From Compostimonas suwonensis (GTDB lineage: Bacteria > Actinomycetota > Actinomycetes > Actinomycetales > Microbacteriaceae), in assembly GCF_002797855.1 (NCBI RefSeq), contig NZ_PGFB01000005.1:186001-250000 (forward strand): a DNA stretch of 64,000 nucleotides, written 5' to 3'. Below are positions 9,387-18,675 of the stretch, piece by piece. Within the stretch, counting starts at the first letter, position 1. Every line of letters begins with the position of its first letter. A program made the translations under genes and the position numbers. The notes beneath the pieces are model-generated. The model saw nothing but the letters and a program-made list of their open reading frames with translations. It was not told where the DNA came from and did no database searches.

Positions 9387-9484
9387 CAGCAATCCTCCCC
9401 TAAAGAATTGAGTCTCGGTTATGCGCAGCCGCAGTGCTGCGCGCTAATTGATGGCGACGACGAGCGACACCACAGCGCCTGAGA

Positions 9485-10885
9485 TCACACCCCCATGGCT
9501 GCCGGCTCGGCCTGATCGCCATACCCATATCCGTACCCATAACCATAGCGACCGTAGCCGTAGGCGTCGGGCCCCTTCGTGGGCAGCATGGTCAGCACCA
9601 GGCCCGAGATCGGGGCGTCAACGTTCTGCAGTGCCGTGATCGCGCCCTTGAGCTGGTTCTTGTGCGTTCGACCGGCCGCGCACACCACGATCGTGCCTCC
9701 CACGTTACGGGCCAGGATGGCCGCATCCGTCACCGGCAGGAGCGGCGGGGCGTCGAAGAGAACGACGTCGAAGGCCCGGTTGAACTCCTCGATGAGCTTC
9801 ACCATGGCCACGGAACCGAGAAGCTCGCTCGGGTTGGGCGGAACCTTGCCCGCCGGAAGCACGAAGAGCTTCCCTCGCCCCCACGGCTGGATGACGTCTT
9901 GCAGCTCGGCCCGGCTGATGAGCACGTCGGTCAAGCCGACGACACCCTCGAGCCCCATGTAGTCGGCGATCTTCGGACGCCGCAGGTCGGCGTCGACGAG
10001 AAGCACCCGCGCCCCGGCATCCGCCAGGGCGATCGCGAGGTTCGCCGCCGAGGTGCTCTTGCCCTCGCTCTCGATCGACGAGGTCACCACAAAACTGCGC
10101 TCGTCGCGGCCGACATCGAGGAACTGCAGATTGGTGCGAAGCGTGCGGAAGGACTCGGCCCGCGGGCTGCGCGGATCGGCGTGCACGATGAGCGGACGCT
10201 CCTGCGCCTTGGGGTCGAAGACGATGCCACCGAGGATGGGGGTGTCGGTCACGAGTTCGACATCCCGCTCGTTGCGGATACGCGTGTCGAGGGTCTCACG
10301 CAGCACGGCGACGCCGACGCCCAGTACAAGTCCGATGAGGGCGCCGAGCGCGATGTTGAGCGGGACGTTCGGACTCACCGGGCGCTGGGGAACCGCGGCG
10401 TGCTGCACGAGCGTGAGCCGCACAGGCGGAGCCGCAGCCTCGGAATCCGAGGTCTCGATGGTCTCGACCACGTTCGTGAGGCTCTCGGAGACCGCCGTCG
10501 CGATCGCTGCGGCCTGGGCAGGATCGGTCTCGGTCACCGTGATCTCGATGAGTGTCGTGTCCAGCGGAGCGGATGCGCTCACCCATCCCGAGAGCTGCTC
10601 GCTCGTCATGTCGAGCCCGAGGTCGGCGATGACCGGAAGCAGGACGATGGGCGTGTTCACGAGATCGGCATAGGTCTTCACTCGCTGCTGCGTGAATGTG
10701 TTGCCCTGCTGCAATTCAGAGACCGTCGAGCCACCGGACGTCGACACGAAAACCTTCGCCGACGAGCTGTAGACCGGAGTCTGCGTGATCGAGTACGCGG
10801 CCGCGGCACCGATGCCCACGAGAACGAGCACGACGATCAGTACCCAACTCTTGCGCAGAATGCGAATGTAGTCGCGAAGCTCCAC
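9485..10885 (-). CDS. Polysaccharide biosynthesis tyrosine autokinase (Wzz domain fused to BY-kinase)
   Basis: Controls chain length and export of exopolysaccharide. The N-terminal Wzz-type domain has membrane helices near residues 12-35 and 175-195; the cytoplasmic kinase domain carries Walker A (SSIESEGKST), Walker A' (LLVDADLRRP) and Walker B (VVLFDAPPLL). The C-terminus is a tyrosine cluster, AYGYGRYGYGYGYGYG, the expected autophosphorylation site. GTG at 10885 follows GGGGAAGG; in-frame ATGs at 10912 and 10954 have no good binding site. First gene of the locus, with the matching phosphatase next in order. Confidence 0.9.
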   Translation of the reverse strand: MELRDYIRILRKSWVLIVVLVLVGIGAAAAYSITQTPVYSSSAKVFVSTSGGSTVSELQQGNTFTQQRVKTYADLVNTPIVLLPVIADLGLDMTSEQLSGWVSASAPLDTTLIEITVTETDPAQAAAIATAVSESLTNVVETIETSDSEAAAPPVRLTLVQHAAVPQRPVSPNVPLNIALGALIGLVLGVGVAVLRETLDTRIRNERDVELVTDTPILGGIVFDPKAQERPLIVHADPRSPRAESFRTLRTNLQFLDVGRDERSFVVTSSIESEGKSTSAANLAIALADAGARVLLVDADLRRPKIADYMGLEGVVGLTDVLISRAELQDVIQPWGRGKLFVLPAGKVPPNPSELLGSVAMVKLIEEFNRAFDVVLFDAPPLLPVTDAAILARNVGGTIVVCAAGRTHKNQLKGAITALQNVDAPISGLVLTMLPTKGPDAYGYGRYGYGYGYGYGDQAEPAAMGV

Positions 10886-11035
10886 TCCGGCGGCCTTCCC
10901 CTCAAGGTGCATGGTGCTCGGCGCCCGAAAGCGTCCGTGATCATGTTGCCACACATCGACAGGGTCGCCCGCCCATTCCGGTTACGGGCGCGTAAACGGT
11001 TAAGCCTGGTGGTGACTAAAATTCCATCGAGGACG

Positions 11036-11161
11036 TCAGCTCGAGGCGGGTCGACCCGCCTGGCAGAACGGGCACCACGACGACGTCACGAGCCTTCCGT
11101 CGCGCTCGTATTGGGTGAACATCACCATGTGGTGTGTCTCGCACTGTGTCGCCGTCGCCAT
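11036..11161 (-). CDS. Small Cys/His protein, 41 residues
   Basis: Not recognised. The 41-residue product has a Cys at position 7, a His pair at 10-11 and a CPFC pair at 30-33, an arrangement that could bind one zinc ion. ATG at 11161 is preceded by GGGGGAGAG, a good binding site, whereas the longer in-frame reading from 11329 is not supported and would run through the palindrome at 11269-11300. It lies 150 nt upstream of the autokinase gene on the same strand. Confidence 0.5.
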   Translation of the reverse strand: MATATQCETHHMVMFTQYERDGRLVTSSWCPFCQAGRPASS

Positions 11162-11476
11162 CTCTCCCCCTCGTCGCTCGATAGAACCGGTGAAGTCATA
11201 GTGCGCGCTCCCGCCCCGAGAGTCAAAGAGGCTGGGCGACTTTTTTTGCTCCCCCATCCGATGCGAGCCCATGAGTCCCGGGAGCCTGCGGGACTCATGG
11301 CTGCTTGAGGACCGCACCGAGTCACACACTTAACCAATCCGAAACACAGCGATAACACAGGAAGCCGTGCGCGACCCTAGCGTGAGCCTTGTACCTCGAT
11401 CACGGGTCGGTCGAACCAGGCAAACGATTGCTCACACGCCGATCCGACAACCATTTCTCTCACGAATAGGAAGTCG
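11162..11476. other. Divergent intergenic region before the amidase gene
   Basis: About 315 bp without a convincing gene. It holds a run of seven T at 11241-11247, the 12-bp palindrome at 11269-11300, and a TAGCGT hexamer at 11378-11383 that could be the -10 box of the amidase gene, leaving a leader of about 90 nt with AGGAAG just before the ATG at 11477. Confidence 0.5.
11269..11300. repeat. Perfect 12-bp inverted repeat between divergent genes
   Basis: CCATGAGTCCCG at 11269-11280 pairs perfectly with CGGGACTCATGG at 11289-11300 around an 8-nt loop. No T-run follows it on either strand, so a regulator binding site for the divergent genes is as likely as a terminator. Confidence 0.55.
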
Positions 11477-13303
11477 ATGTCTCGAACACCCACAACCTTC
11501 AGCCGAACCGGGCGCACGCTCGGCCTGGCCCTCTGCCTGACGGTCGGAGCCGTGGCGCTGCCGCTCGGCGCCTCGCCCGCACTCGCAGGAGTCCCCTACG
11601 ACGCTCCTCCGGTCGTCGACCTCGGCATCAGCGACATCGACGGGCTGCTGGCCTCCGGGCAGACGACATCCGTCGAGCTCGTCAAGCAGTACCTGGCGCG
11701 CATCGCGGCCTACGAAGACGCCTACGGCGACCAGCCGGGCATCAACGCGATCATCACCCAGAACGAGAACGCCCTCGCCGAAGCCGCAGCGCTCGACGCC
11801 GAACGCGCCGCAGGCCACGTGCGCGGGCCGCTGCACGGCGTTCCGATCGTGGTCAAGGACAACTACGACACGGGCGACATGCCCACCTCGAACGGCTCGG
11901 TGGCCCTCAAGGACTTCCGGCCCGCAGACGACGCCACCCAGGTCGAGCGCCTCCGCGCCGCGGGAGCGATCATCGTGGCGAAGACCAACCTGCACGAGTA
12001 CGCCTCGGGCATCACGACCATCAGCTCGCTCGGCGGCCAGACCCGCAACCCCTACGACCAGACCCGCAACCCGGGCGGTTCGAGCGGCGGAACCGGCGCC
12101 GGCGTCTCGTCGAGCTTCGCCGCGGCCGGCATGGGCTCCGACACCTGCGGCTCCATCCGCATCCCCGCTGCCCAGAACAACCTCGTGGGCCTGCGCCCGA
12201 CCCTCGGCCTCTCGAGCCGCGACGGCATCGCGCCGATGTCGGCCACGCAGGATGTCGGCGGCCCGATCGCCAAGTCGGTCACCGACATCGCGCTGATGCT
12301 CGACGCGACCGTGGGCTACGACCCGAAGGATCCGATCACCGCGCTCTCGGACGGGCAGATCCCCGACAGCTACACGACCTCGCTGACCGATGCGGGCCTG
12401 CAGGGCCGCACGATCGGCCTCGTCGTCAACTACCTGGGCACCTCCGAAGCCGAGCAGCCGACCACCGAGCTGATCCGCGCCGCCGTCGACGACCTCGAGG
12501 CGCAGGGCGCGACGGTCGTCGAGATCACCTTCCCCGACGAGCTCAACGCGGCCGTGAGCGGCGCGGGCGTCATCAACGACGAGTTCAAGCGCGACCTCAA
12601 CGCCTACCTGGCGCAGGATGGCGCGAGCTACCCCGCCGAGCTCGCCGCCCTCACGGCGCCGGCCGAGACGCTGACCCTCTCCGACATCGTCGCGAGCGGA
12701 CTCGTCACCCCCTCGGTGCTCTCCTCGCTCGCCACACGCGACGCGATGCCCGATCTGCCGAACCCCGCCTACGACGCGAAGATCGCCAACCGCGCGCTCG
12801 CCGGCGCGCTCGTGACGCAGATCTTCGGCGACAACGACCTCGACGCGCTCGCCTACCCGACGATCAAACAGGTCGCCGTTCCCGTCGAGGAGAGCCAGCC
12901 GGGCTCGAACTGCTCGCTCTCGGCCAACACGGGCTTCCCCGCGCTCTCGGTCCAGGCCGGCTTCACCCCGGCCGGGATGCCGGTCGGCCTCGAGCTGCTC
13001 GGCCTGCCCTTCACTGAGCCGACCCTCCTCGCGATGGGATACGACTTCGAGCAGGCGACGGGGCACCGCAGCGCGCCCACGAGCGTTCCCGAGCTCGCTG
13101 CCGACCCGGCGCCTACGCCCGAGCCGACGACCGACCCGGACACCGGTCTGGTGACCACGCCGGCCGACTCCTCGCCGCGCCTGCCGGCCACCGGCGCCGA
13201 CCCGCTGCCGACGGTGCTCACCTCCGGGGGGATCCTGGCCCTCGGCCTGGGAGCCGTGCTCGCGGCCGGGCTCATCCGCCGACGCCGTTCAGATCTCCGG
13301 TAG
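11477..13303 (+). CDS. Secreted, cell-wall-anchored amidase (amidase signature family, LPXTG-type)
   Basis: A 608-residue surface amidohydrolase of unknown substrate. A signal peptide (cleavage after about residue 37, ASPALA) is followed by an amidase-signature domain with the Ser-cisSer-Lys triad: Lys in VVKDNYD near residue 125, the GGSSGGTGAG loop near 196, and Ser in DTCGSIRIP near 224. The tail has a Pro/Thr-rich linker, LPATG near residue 569, a hydrophobic helix and RRRRS, a standard sortase signal. AGGAAG lies 3 nt before the ATG. Secreted wall-linked amidases of this family are uncommon; most relatives are cytoplasmic. No sortase gene is in the window. Confidence 0.88.
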   Translation: MSRTPTTFSRTGRTLGLALCLTVGAVALPLGASPALAGVPYDAPPVVDLGISDIDGLLASGQTTSVELVKQYLARIAAYEDAYGDQPGINAIITQNENALAEAAALDAERAAGHVRGPLHGVPIVVKDNYDTGDMPTSNGSVALKDFRPADDATQVERLRAAGAIIVAKTNLHEYASGITTISSLGGQTRNPYDQTRNPGGSSGGTGAGVSSSFAAAGMGSDTCGSIRIPAAQNNLVGLRPTLGLSSRDGIAPMSATQDVGGPIAKSVTDIALMLDATVGYDPKDPITALSDGQIPDSYTTSLTDAGLQGRTIGLVVNYLGTSEAEQPTTELIRAAVDDLEAQGATVVEITFPDELNAAVSGAGVINDEFKRDLNAYLAQDGASYPAELAALTAPAETLTLSDIVASGLVTPSVLSSLATRDAMPDLPNPAYDAKIANRALAGALVTQIFGDNDLDALAYPTIKQVAVPVEESQPGSNCSLSANTGFPALSVQAGFTPAGMPVGLELLGLPFTEPTLLAMGYDFEQATGHRSAPTSVPELAADPAPTPEPTTDPDTGLVTTPADSSPRLPATGADPLPTVLTSGGILALGLGAVLAAGLIRRRRSDLR

Positions 13304-13312
13304 TTCGCCAAC

Positions 13313-13367
13313 CGATCGTGCCGTGACTGTGTGCGGGCCATGTCTTAAGGCAGTCACGGCACGATCG
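13313..13367. terminator. 17-bp inverted repeat downstream of the amidase gene
   Basis: CGATCGTGCCGTGACTG at 13313-13329 is perfectly complementary to 13351-13367, with a 21-nt loop. It begins 9 nt after the amidase stop, the position of a terminator, but no T-run follows. A third copy of the outer 8 bp (CACGATCG) sits at 13375-13382, which would also fit a regulator site for the next gene. Confidence 0.5.
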
Positions 13368-13484
13368 ATGAAGACACGATCGTACTCATCCCCATTGGTT
13401 ACTAGCTAACGACGGAGACGCTGCCCCGGATGATCTCTCGGACACGTCATGCGTCCGAAATGTCGGGCGACTAGTATCGCGATC

Positions 13485-15506
13485 ATGGGGGAACCACCGA
13501 AAATTTTCGCAGAAACATTGATACGACGACAGCCTTTTCGCTCAGATATTCAGGGGCTGCGTGCTTTTGCCGTCGGCTTCGTCGTGCTTTACCACGGCGG
13601 ATTGCCCTTCCTGCCGGGTGGCTACGTCGGAGTGGACATCTTCTTCGTGATCTCAGGCTTTTTGATCACGAACCATCTGATATCCAGTCTTTCTGCTGAT
13701 GGCAGGATCAGCTTCGCCTCGTTCTACGCCAAACGCGCTCGCCGTATTTTACCGGCCTCGTTCGTCGTCCTCATTGTATCCCTCGTCCTGGGTTTGCTGT
13801 TGCTGCCAGCCCTGCAACGGGAAGCGCTTCTGAAAGGCGCACTCGCGACAGCCCTCTACGTGCCAAACCTTCTTTTCGCCGCCAACGGCACCGACTACTT
13901 GGCCGACACGACTCCATCGCTGTTTCAGCATTATTGGTCTCTTGGCGTCGAGGAACAGTTCTATCTAATCTGGCCAGCACTGCTTGTCGTCGGATTCTTG
14001 TCGGCCAAACGATCAAAAAGAAGTCTGTTCTGGATCATTCTCGTATTGGTAATAGTCTCTTTCGCCGCTTGCGTCTTCTTGACCACATCATCCCAGCCTT
14101 GGGCCTTCTTCTCTCTTCCGACCAGAGCCTGGGAACTGGGCGTTGGAGGCCTTGTCGCTTTCCTCATCGGTTCCAATGCAGTCAAACGCCTCCAGCCAGT
14201 CGCGGCGGTCGGGGGATGGATCGGCCTGGGCGGCATCATCGCAGTAGGCCTGTTTTTCACAGAGACAACCCCGTTCCCCAGCTATACCGCTGCTTTTCCA
14301 GTCCTTGCCACCGCGCTGGTTATCGCATGCGGAAGCCTGGAGAATAAGCTCGGACCCTCCCGGCTTCTCGGCTTACGTCCGCTTGTTTTTGTGGGAACCA
14401 TCTCATATTCGCTCTATCTGGTGCATTGGCCTCTGCTGATTATCCCGGAACAAATGAACGGACAGGGCAAAGAGCTTCCTCTCTGGGCGAGTCTCGGTCT
14501 GAACTTTCTCGCAGTGCCAATCGCCTATTGCCTCTATCGATGGATCGAGACGCCGGGCATGAAGCTAAAGCCGCTGATTTCACACACACCGAGAACGACC
14601 CTCCTTGCTGTCGCAGCCACGTCCGTCCTCATCGCGGGCATCTCCGCCACAGGATTGCTCACTTTCGCCAAAGCACCGATCGATTCGGGCACTGTCGCGG
14701 CTCCAGTGGGAATCACGATCAATCCGACGTTCACCACCTTCGTACCGAGCAACATGTCGCCCTCTCTTGTCGCCTCGTCGTCCGACAACCCCTCGATCTA
14801 TGCCTCCGGATGCCATGCCGAATCTGCCAGAACGCAGCCGATCGGTTGCGAATTCGGCAGCTCCGATGCTCCGATGTTCGTCGCCTTATTCGGCGATTCT
14901 CACGCGGCACAATGGTTCCCTGCTCTTCTCCAGCTGGCAGACGAAGGACTCATCCACCTGCGAGTGGACACTAAGAGCTCATGCCCCTCTGTCGACGTTC
15001 GTAAGGAGGTACGGGGAACAAACTATGTTGCCTGCGACGTCTGGCGAACCACCGTGATCGCAGAACTCAATGAAGAACGCCCTGACCTCGTCATAATGTC
15101 AAATTTTGCACGAAGTGACGGACTTTCCAGTATCGACACATCAGAGTGGTCCGACGGACTCGCGCGCACGATCGATAGTCTCGATGGTGCAAAGCGCGTT
15201 GCTGTGGTCCAGGACACACCCCTCTTCGTCTCCACGCCGGCGCTATGTCTTTCCGCGCACACCAAAGACGCACTCGCCTGTGCATCTCCTCGCTCGTCTG
15301 CAATTGATGAGGCGATTGCGTCAGCCGAGGAGCAGGTCACCATCGACGCCGGCGGCGAGTACGTCGATCTCAACGATTACATCTGTTCATCAGAGATATG
15401 CGGTCCGATCATCGGGAACACCCTCGTCTACCGCGACTACAATCATCTGACTGCGACCTTCGTCAGATCGCTGGCTCCAGAATTTCAAGACGCTCTGATC
15501 CGCTAA
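13485..15506 (+). CDS. Acyltransferase family 3 with C-terminal SGNH domain (OafA/YrhL type)
   Basis: Predicted to carry acyl groups across the membrane and attach them to cell-wall or surface sugars. The N-terminal half has FRSDIQGLRAFAVGFVVLYH and about ten membrane helices; near residue 470 starts an extracytoplasmic SGNH esterase-like domain with LFGDSHAAQW (Ser nucleophile) and, near the end, DYNHLT (catalytic Asp/His). The total is 673 residues, normal for the family. ATG at 13485 is preferred over the one at 13449 because TAGTAT lies exactly 7 nt before it, fitting leaderless transcription, and the shorter form begins at the conserved domain. The gene is more AT-rich than its neighbours. 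Confidence 0.88.
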   Translation: MGEPPKIFAETLIRRQPFRSDIQGLRAFAVGFVVLYHGGLPFLPGGYVGVDIFFVISGFLITNHLISSLSADGRISFASFYAKRARRILPASFVVLIVSLVLGLLLLPALQREALLKGALATALYVPNLLFAANGTDYLADTTPSLFQHYWSLGVEEQFYLIWPALLVVGFLSAKRSKRSLFWIILVLVIVSFAACVFLTTSSQPWAFFSLPTRAWELGVGGLVAFLIGSNAVKRLQPVAAVGGWIGLGGIIAVGLFFTETTPFPSYTAAFPVLATALVIACGSLENKLGPSRLLGLRPLVFVGTISYSLYLVHWPLLIIPEQMNGQGKELPLWASLGLNFLAVPIAYCLYRWIETPGMKLKPLISHTPRTTLLAVAATSVLIAGISATGLLTFAKAPIDSGTVAAPVGITINPTFTTFVPSNMSPSLVASSSDNPSIYASGCHAESARTQPIGCEFGSSDAPMFVALFGDSHAAQWFPALLQLADEGLIHLRVDTKSSCPSVDVRKEVRGTNYVACDVWRTTVIAELNEERPDLVIMSNFARSDGLSSIDTSEWSDGLARTIDSLDGAKRVAVVQDTPLFVSTPALCLSAHTKDALACASPRSSAIDEAIASAEEQVTIDAGGEYVDLNDYICSSEICGPIIGNTLVYRDYNHLTATFVRSLAPEFQDALIR

Positions 15507-15509
15507 GGC

Positions 15510-15740
15510 TCAGCGCGCCTTGTTGCCCAAGACCCGGCTCAGGGCCGCGACGTCCTCAGAGGTGAACGACTGCGAGGCGTCGTGCCCCGTCGCCGTCGCC
15601 TGTTCCGACGGCTCGACGGGCGCCGGACGACGCTCCTCGAGGTTCCGCCGACGGATGACGCGCCCGAACAGGAGCGCGACGAATACTGCGAGGGTCAGCC
15701 ATACGGCGACCACGATTGCGATGATGACGACTGCGTCCAT
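15510..15740 (-). CDS. Small single-pass membrane protein
   Basis: Not recognised. The 76-residue protein has one N-terminal membrane helix (residues 3-27), a basic RRRN stop-transfer segment and a charged cytoplasmic tail with a short amphipathic end (EDVAALSRVLG). AGGAGAG lies 6 nt before the ATG, a strong binding site. It converges on the acyltransferase gene with a 3-nt gap. Confidence 0.65.
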   Translation of the reverse strand: MDAVVIIAIVVAVWLTLAVFVALLFGRVIRRRNLEERRPAPVEPSEQATATGHDASQSFTSEDVAALSRVLGNKAR

Positions 15741-15885
15741 CGCACACTCTCCTTCGGGTTGAGCGTGCCAGTTGCGCCACGGCTAGGGACCGTCGCGCGC
15801 TGCGCCCGGCGGCTAGGGACCACCGTTCACAGTGCGGTCATCATACGCCGTCCACTCGATGGAATGCAGAAAAATTGTGAGCGGC

Positions 15886-16398
15886 TCAGACGGTGAGACG
15901 TTTGACCATCTCGAGCTCGTTCGCCGAGGGGTCGAGAACGTAGGGAAAAGTGCGGCCCGTCGGCACGAAGCCGCGCTTCGCATACGCGGCACGGGCTCGC
16001 GGGTTGTGCTCGTGCACGTGCAGCCGCAGAGCGTTTCCGTGGCCGATCGCCCACTCCTCGACGCCGCCGAGAAGGGCGTCGAAGACGCTCGAGCGGGAGC
16101 CGCGGAACTCGGGGGTCACGTAGACGCTCACGAGCAGCGGCATCCGCTCGTCGACGACACCGCCCATCGTGCCCACCCAGCGTCCGTCGACCGTGACGGC
16201 TGCGAGGGCGATGGCCCGGCCGTCGGAGCTTCCGCGGGACGCCCACTCGCGCCACCGCTCCTCGCCGAACGAGAGAGCGGTCTCGAGCGTGTCGGCGAAC
16301 GCGAGCGGGGTGTCGGCGAGCATCTCCAGACGCAGCTCGCGCACCCGCTCCCAGTCGTCGCTCGTGGTGCGGTGAATCGCGAAGTCCGGCGTGCCCAT
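15886..16398 (-). CDS. GNAT family N-acetyltransferase
   Basis: A 170-residue acetyltransferase of the GNAT fold, transferring acetyl from acetyl-CoA to an unidentified amine. It opens with IHRTTSDDWERVRELRLEML, has the central VSVYVTPEFRGSRSS segment matching the acetyl-CoA pyrophosphate loop (V-x-P-x-x-R-G-x-x-x), and a later HEHNPRARAAYAKRGF segment (motif B). The ATG at 16398 was chosen over 16446 because TATCCT lies 6 nt upstream, the leaderless pattern seen repeatedly here. Confidence 0.88.
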   Translation of the reverse strand: MGTPDFAIHRTTSDDWERVRELRLEMLADTPLAFADTLETALSFGEERWREWASRGSSDGRAIALAAVTVDGRWVGTMGGVVDERMPLLVSVYVTPEFRGSRSSVFDALLGGVEEWAIGHGNALRLHVHEHNPRARAAYAKRGFVPTGRTFPYVLDPSANELEMVKRLTV

Positions 16399-16420
16399 CG
16401 GCCCAGGATACGACGGGCCG

Positions 16421-16657
16421 CTAGTCGGGCGAGGGCACCAGCTCACGCAGCGAGAACTCCTTCGACCGCAGACGCCAGCTGACCCGCACCATCGTTATGC
16501 CCTCGGCCCGCAGCCCGCGTGCGCTCGTCGCCGTGAGCCGCAGCCCGGCATCCGAGGCGGTCCACCCCGTGCCGGCCTTGTACACCTGGATGATCCGGGG
16601 TTTCGCATTCGGCGATCCGAGCCGTCGCGCAACCGCCGGAAGAACATCGTCAGCCAT
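16421..16657 (-). CDS. Hypothetical 78-residue basic protein
   Basis: Not recognised. Soluble, basic, with alternating strands in RIIQVYKAGTGWTASDAGLRL and ending ELVPSPD. GGAG lies 9 nt before the ATG. It is 22 nt upstream of the acetyltransferase on the same strand. Codon use resembles real genes, but the short length keeps confidence moderate. Confidence 0.5.
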   Translation of the reverse strand: MADDVLPAVARRLGSPNAKPRIIQVYKAGTGWTASDAGLRLTATSARGLRAEGITMVRVSWRLRSKEFSLRELVPSPD

Positions 16658-16872
16658 TATTCGTCACTCCACGCCTCACCGGGACGGGTTCAGAAATCGA
16701 CGAACAGCTGCGATGGTGGCGTCGGGTTCCCCTGCTTGAACTCTCCATCAGCTAAGCACCCGCGGCACACGGCTGTCCACAGGAAAAAACCCGCCGTCAG
16801 GCCGATGCGCACCCCAATTCGGGGCGACGACGGTGTGCCGCCGTCAGCTGTTCGCCAACAGTTCTTCCGGGC

Positions 16873-17247
16873 TCAGCCGTTCTGCAGATCCGTCGCGATC
16901 CGCTCGCTCTGCTCGGGGCAGAACTTGGCCGCGGACTCGGTGAGAGCACGACGCGCCAGGCCGAGCTTCTGATCCTCCGGCACGTTGCCGGCGGGGTACA
17001 TCTCGAGAACCTTGGCGACGAGGTCGTTGACGTTCGCATCGGGCAGCTCGGCGAGCTTGCCGCAGACCAGCTTCCCGTACAGGTTGACGTTGGTCGTCAC
17101 CAGCTGATCGGCCTTCTGCTGCTCGGTGAGCGAGGTCGGCGTGGGGGTCGAGGTCTTCGTCGCGGTCGGCGCGGGAGTCGGCGCCCCGGCGCAGCCCGCG
17201 AGCAGCAGGGCGGTGAGCACGACGATCGTTGGCTTCGCGAGACGCAT
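16873..17247 (-). CDS. Putative lipoprotein (DUF732-like)
   Basis: A 124-residue secreted lipoprotein of unknown role. The N-terminus has a signal peptide with lipobox LLAGC (Cys at about residue 20), a Thr/Pro linker, and a small helical domain with two cysteines (KLVCGKL and KFCPEQ) that could form a disulfide, the layout of mycobacterial DUF732 proteins. ATG at 17247 was chosen because it gives a proper signal peptide and has TACCCT 6 nt upstream, fitting a leaderless start; the longer frame from 17331 is not supported. Confidence 0.75.
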   Translation of the reverse strand: MRLAKPTIVVLTALLLAGCAGAPTPAPTATKTSTPTPTSLTEQQKADQLVTTNVNLYGKLVCGKLAELPDANVNDLVAKVLEMYPAGNVPEDQKLGLARRALTESAAKFCPEQSERIATDLQNG

Positions 17248-17405
17248 GCTTCGAGGGTAGCCGACGAGCTTCCCCCACCCCTCGTGCACGGCCCGATGCC
17301 AGGAAAGTCTGCGCACGGAAATGGCGCTCACAGCTCATGCAGCGCATCCGCACCTCTGGCGTCGAGGACGCAAGATGGCCACGGAGCCTCGGCCGCGCGC
17401 CGGTT

Positions 17406-18452
17406 TCAGCCGCGCATGCTCGCCTTCGCGACGACCCATTCGAGCGGACCCCGGCCGACGAGACGCCGCCAGAGCGAGGCGAAGAGCAACGACCCGACGA
17501 TGAGGCCGATCGTGAGCCCCCAGGAGTCGTCGGTGGTCACCCCGGCCTCCTGCCGCTTGGAGACCACGAGCACGAGGATGTGCGCGGTGTAGATGGTGAG
17601 CGGCATCGCGCCGACAGCGGCGACGGGCCAGAACACGGCGCGGGCGACACGGCGGGCACCGGTCGGCGCGAGACCGGTGAGCGCGAGAAGCGCGGCGACG
17701 ATCGCGACCGCCACCGAGACGTTCATCACGGTGAAAGCGGATTCCGCCAGGAGCGGGTCCCCGGCGTTGCCCGCGAGCTGCCAGGCGATGAGACCCGTCA
17801 CGATGCCGACGACGCCGGCCGCCGACATCCAGACGACCGTGCGCACCGCGGCGAGGTCGAGACGCACGAGGGCGAGGCCGATCATCATCACCGGCACCCA
17901 GATGACGAGGGGGTACGCGCCCGTGAGCAGCCAGTCCAGGGGGATTCGCCAGCCCTGCGCATCCGGGGGCAGCACCCGGAACGCGGCCGTCGCGGCCCAG
18001 GTGAACGCGGGCATGACGGCCACCAACACGCAGCCCACGACCAGCAGGATCTCTGCACGAACGAAGATGAGGGGGATCATCAGGAGGAACGCCAAGCCGT
18101 AGACCTCCAGGATGACGATCACAAGAGGCTGCAGAGAGATGAGCAGCGCCCCGAGCGCGAAGATGAGAACGGCGCGGATCGCCACCTGTCCGCGCACTCT
18201 GCCCCGATCGGCTGTCAGAGGCGTGACACCGCCCGAGATGAAGCCGAGTCCCATGCCGGCGACGAGCGCGAACAGGATACGCGGGCGCTCGTCGGAGAAG
18301 GCCACGAGCTGTTCGACGACCGGTATCCCGTCGGCCGCCGGCGCGACATGGGCGATGAACATGCCGAAGAGGGCCAGTCCGCGTGCGATGTCGACGGCTT
18401 GCACGCGTGACTGCGTTGCACGCACCACACCCTCGGAAACAGCAACACCCAC
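17406..18452 (-). CDS. DUF418/DUF1624-type integral membrane protein
   Basis: A 348-residue polytopic membrane protein with about ten helices. It opens with RVQAVDIARGLALFGMFIAH, the R-G-x-A-x-x-G-M-x-x-x-H signature of the DUF418 and heparan-alpha-glucosaminide acetyltransferase-like families, and ends with the conserved segment GRGPLEWVVAKA typical of DUF418. A transmembrane acyl transfer role is proposed for such proteins but is not proved. Two in-frame GTG codons are possible (18458 and 18452); the second has TAGCTT 6 nt upstream, the leaderless pattern. Confidence 0.8.
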   Translation of the reverse strand: MGVAVSEGVVRATQSRVQAVDIARGLALFGMFIAHVAPAADGIPVVEQLVAFSDERPRILFALVAGMGLGFISGGVTPLTADRGRVRGQVAIRAVLIFALGALLISLQPLVIVILEVYGLAFLLMIPLIFVRAEILLVVGCVLVAVMPAFTWAATAAFRVLPPDAQGWRIPLDWLLTGAYPLVIWVPVMMIGLALVRLDLAAVRTVVWMSAAGVVGIVTGLIAWQLAGNAGDPLLAESAFTVMNVSVAVAIVAALLALTGLAPTGARRVARAVFWPVAAVGAMPLTIYTAHILVLVVSKRQEAGVTTDDSWGLTIGLIVGSLLFASLWRRLVGRGPLEWVVAKASMRG

Positions 18453-18675
18453 TCCCACAAGCTATGCGATCGGCGAACCCCGCGAAAGAGCCGCCGATCG
18501 CCGGATGCCGCCGGCCGGCCGTGCGCGCAACGGCCTCGCATCAGGCGAGCCACCTCTCCTGCACACGACGACTCCCGCGTTCGCACCCCACCGTTTCGGC
18601 GAAACCACCCCGAGAGCGGTTCGAACACATCTAGCGTTGGTGCCTCAGAAGCACGAGAATATGAGGGTGATCGAC

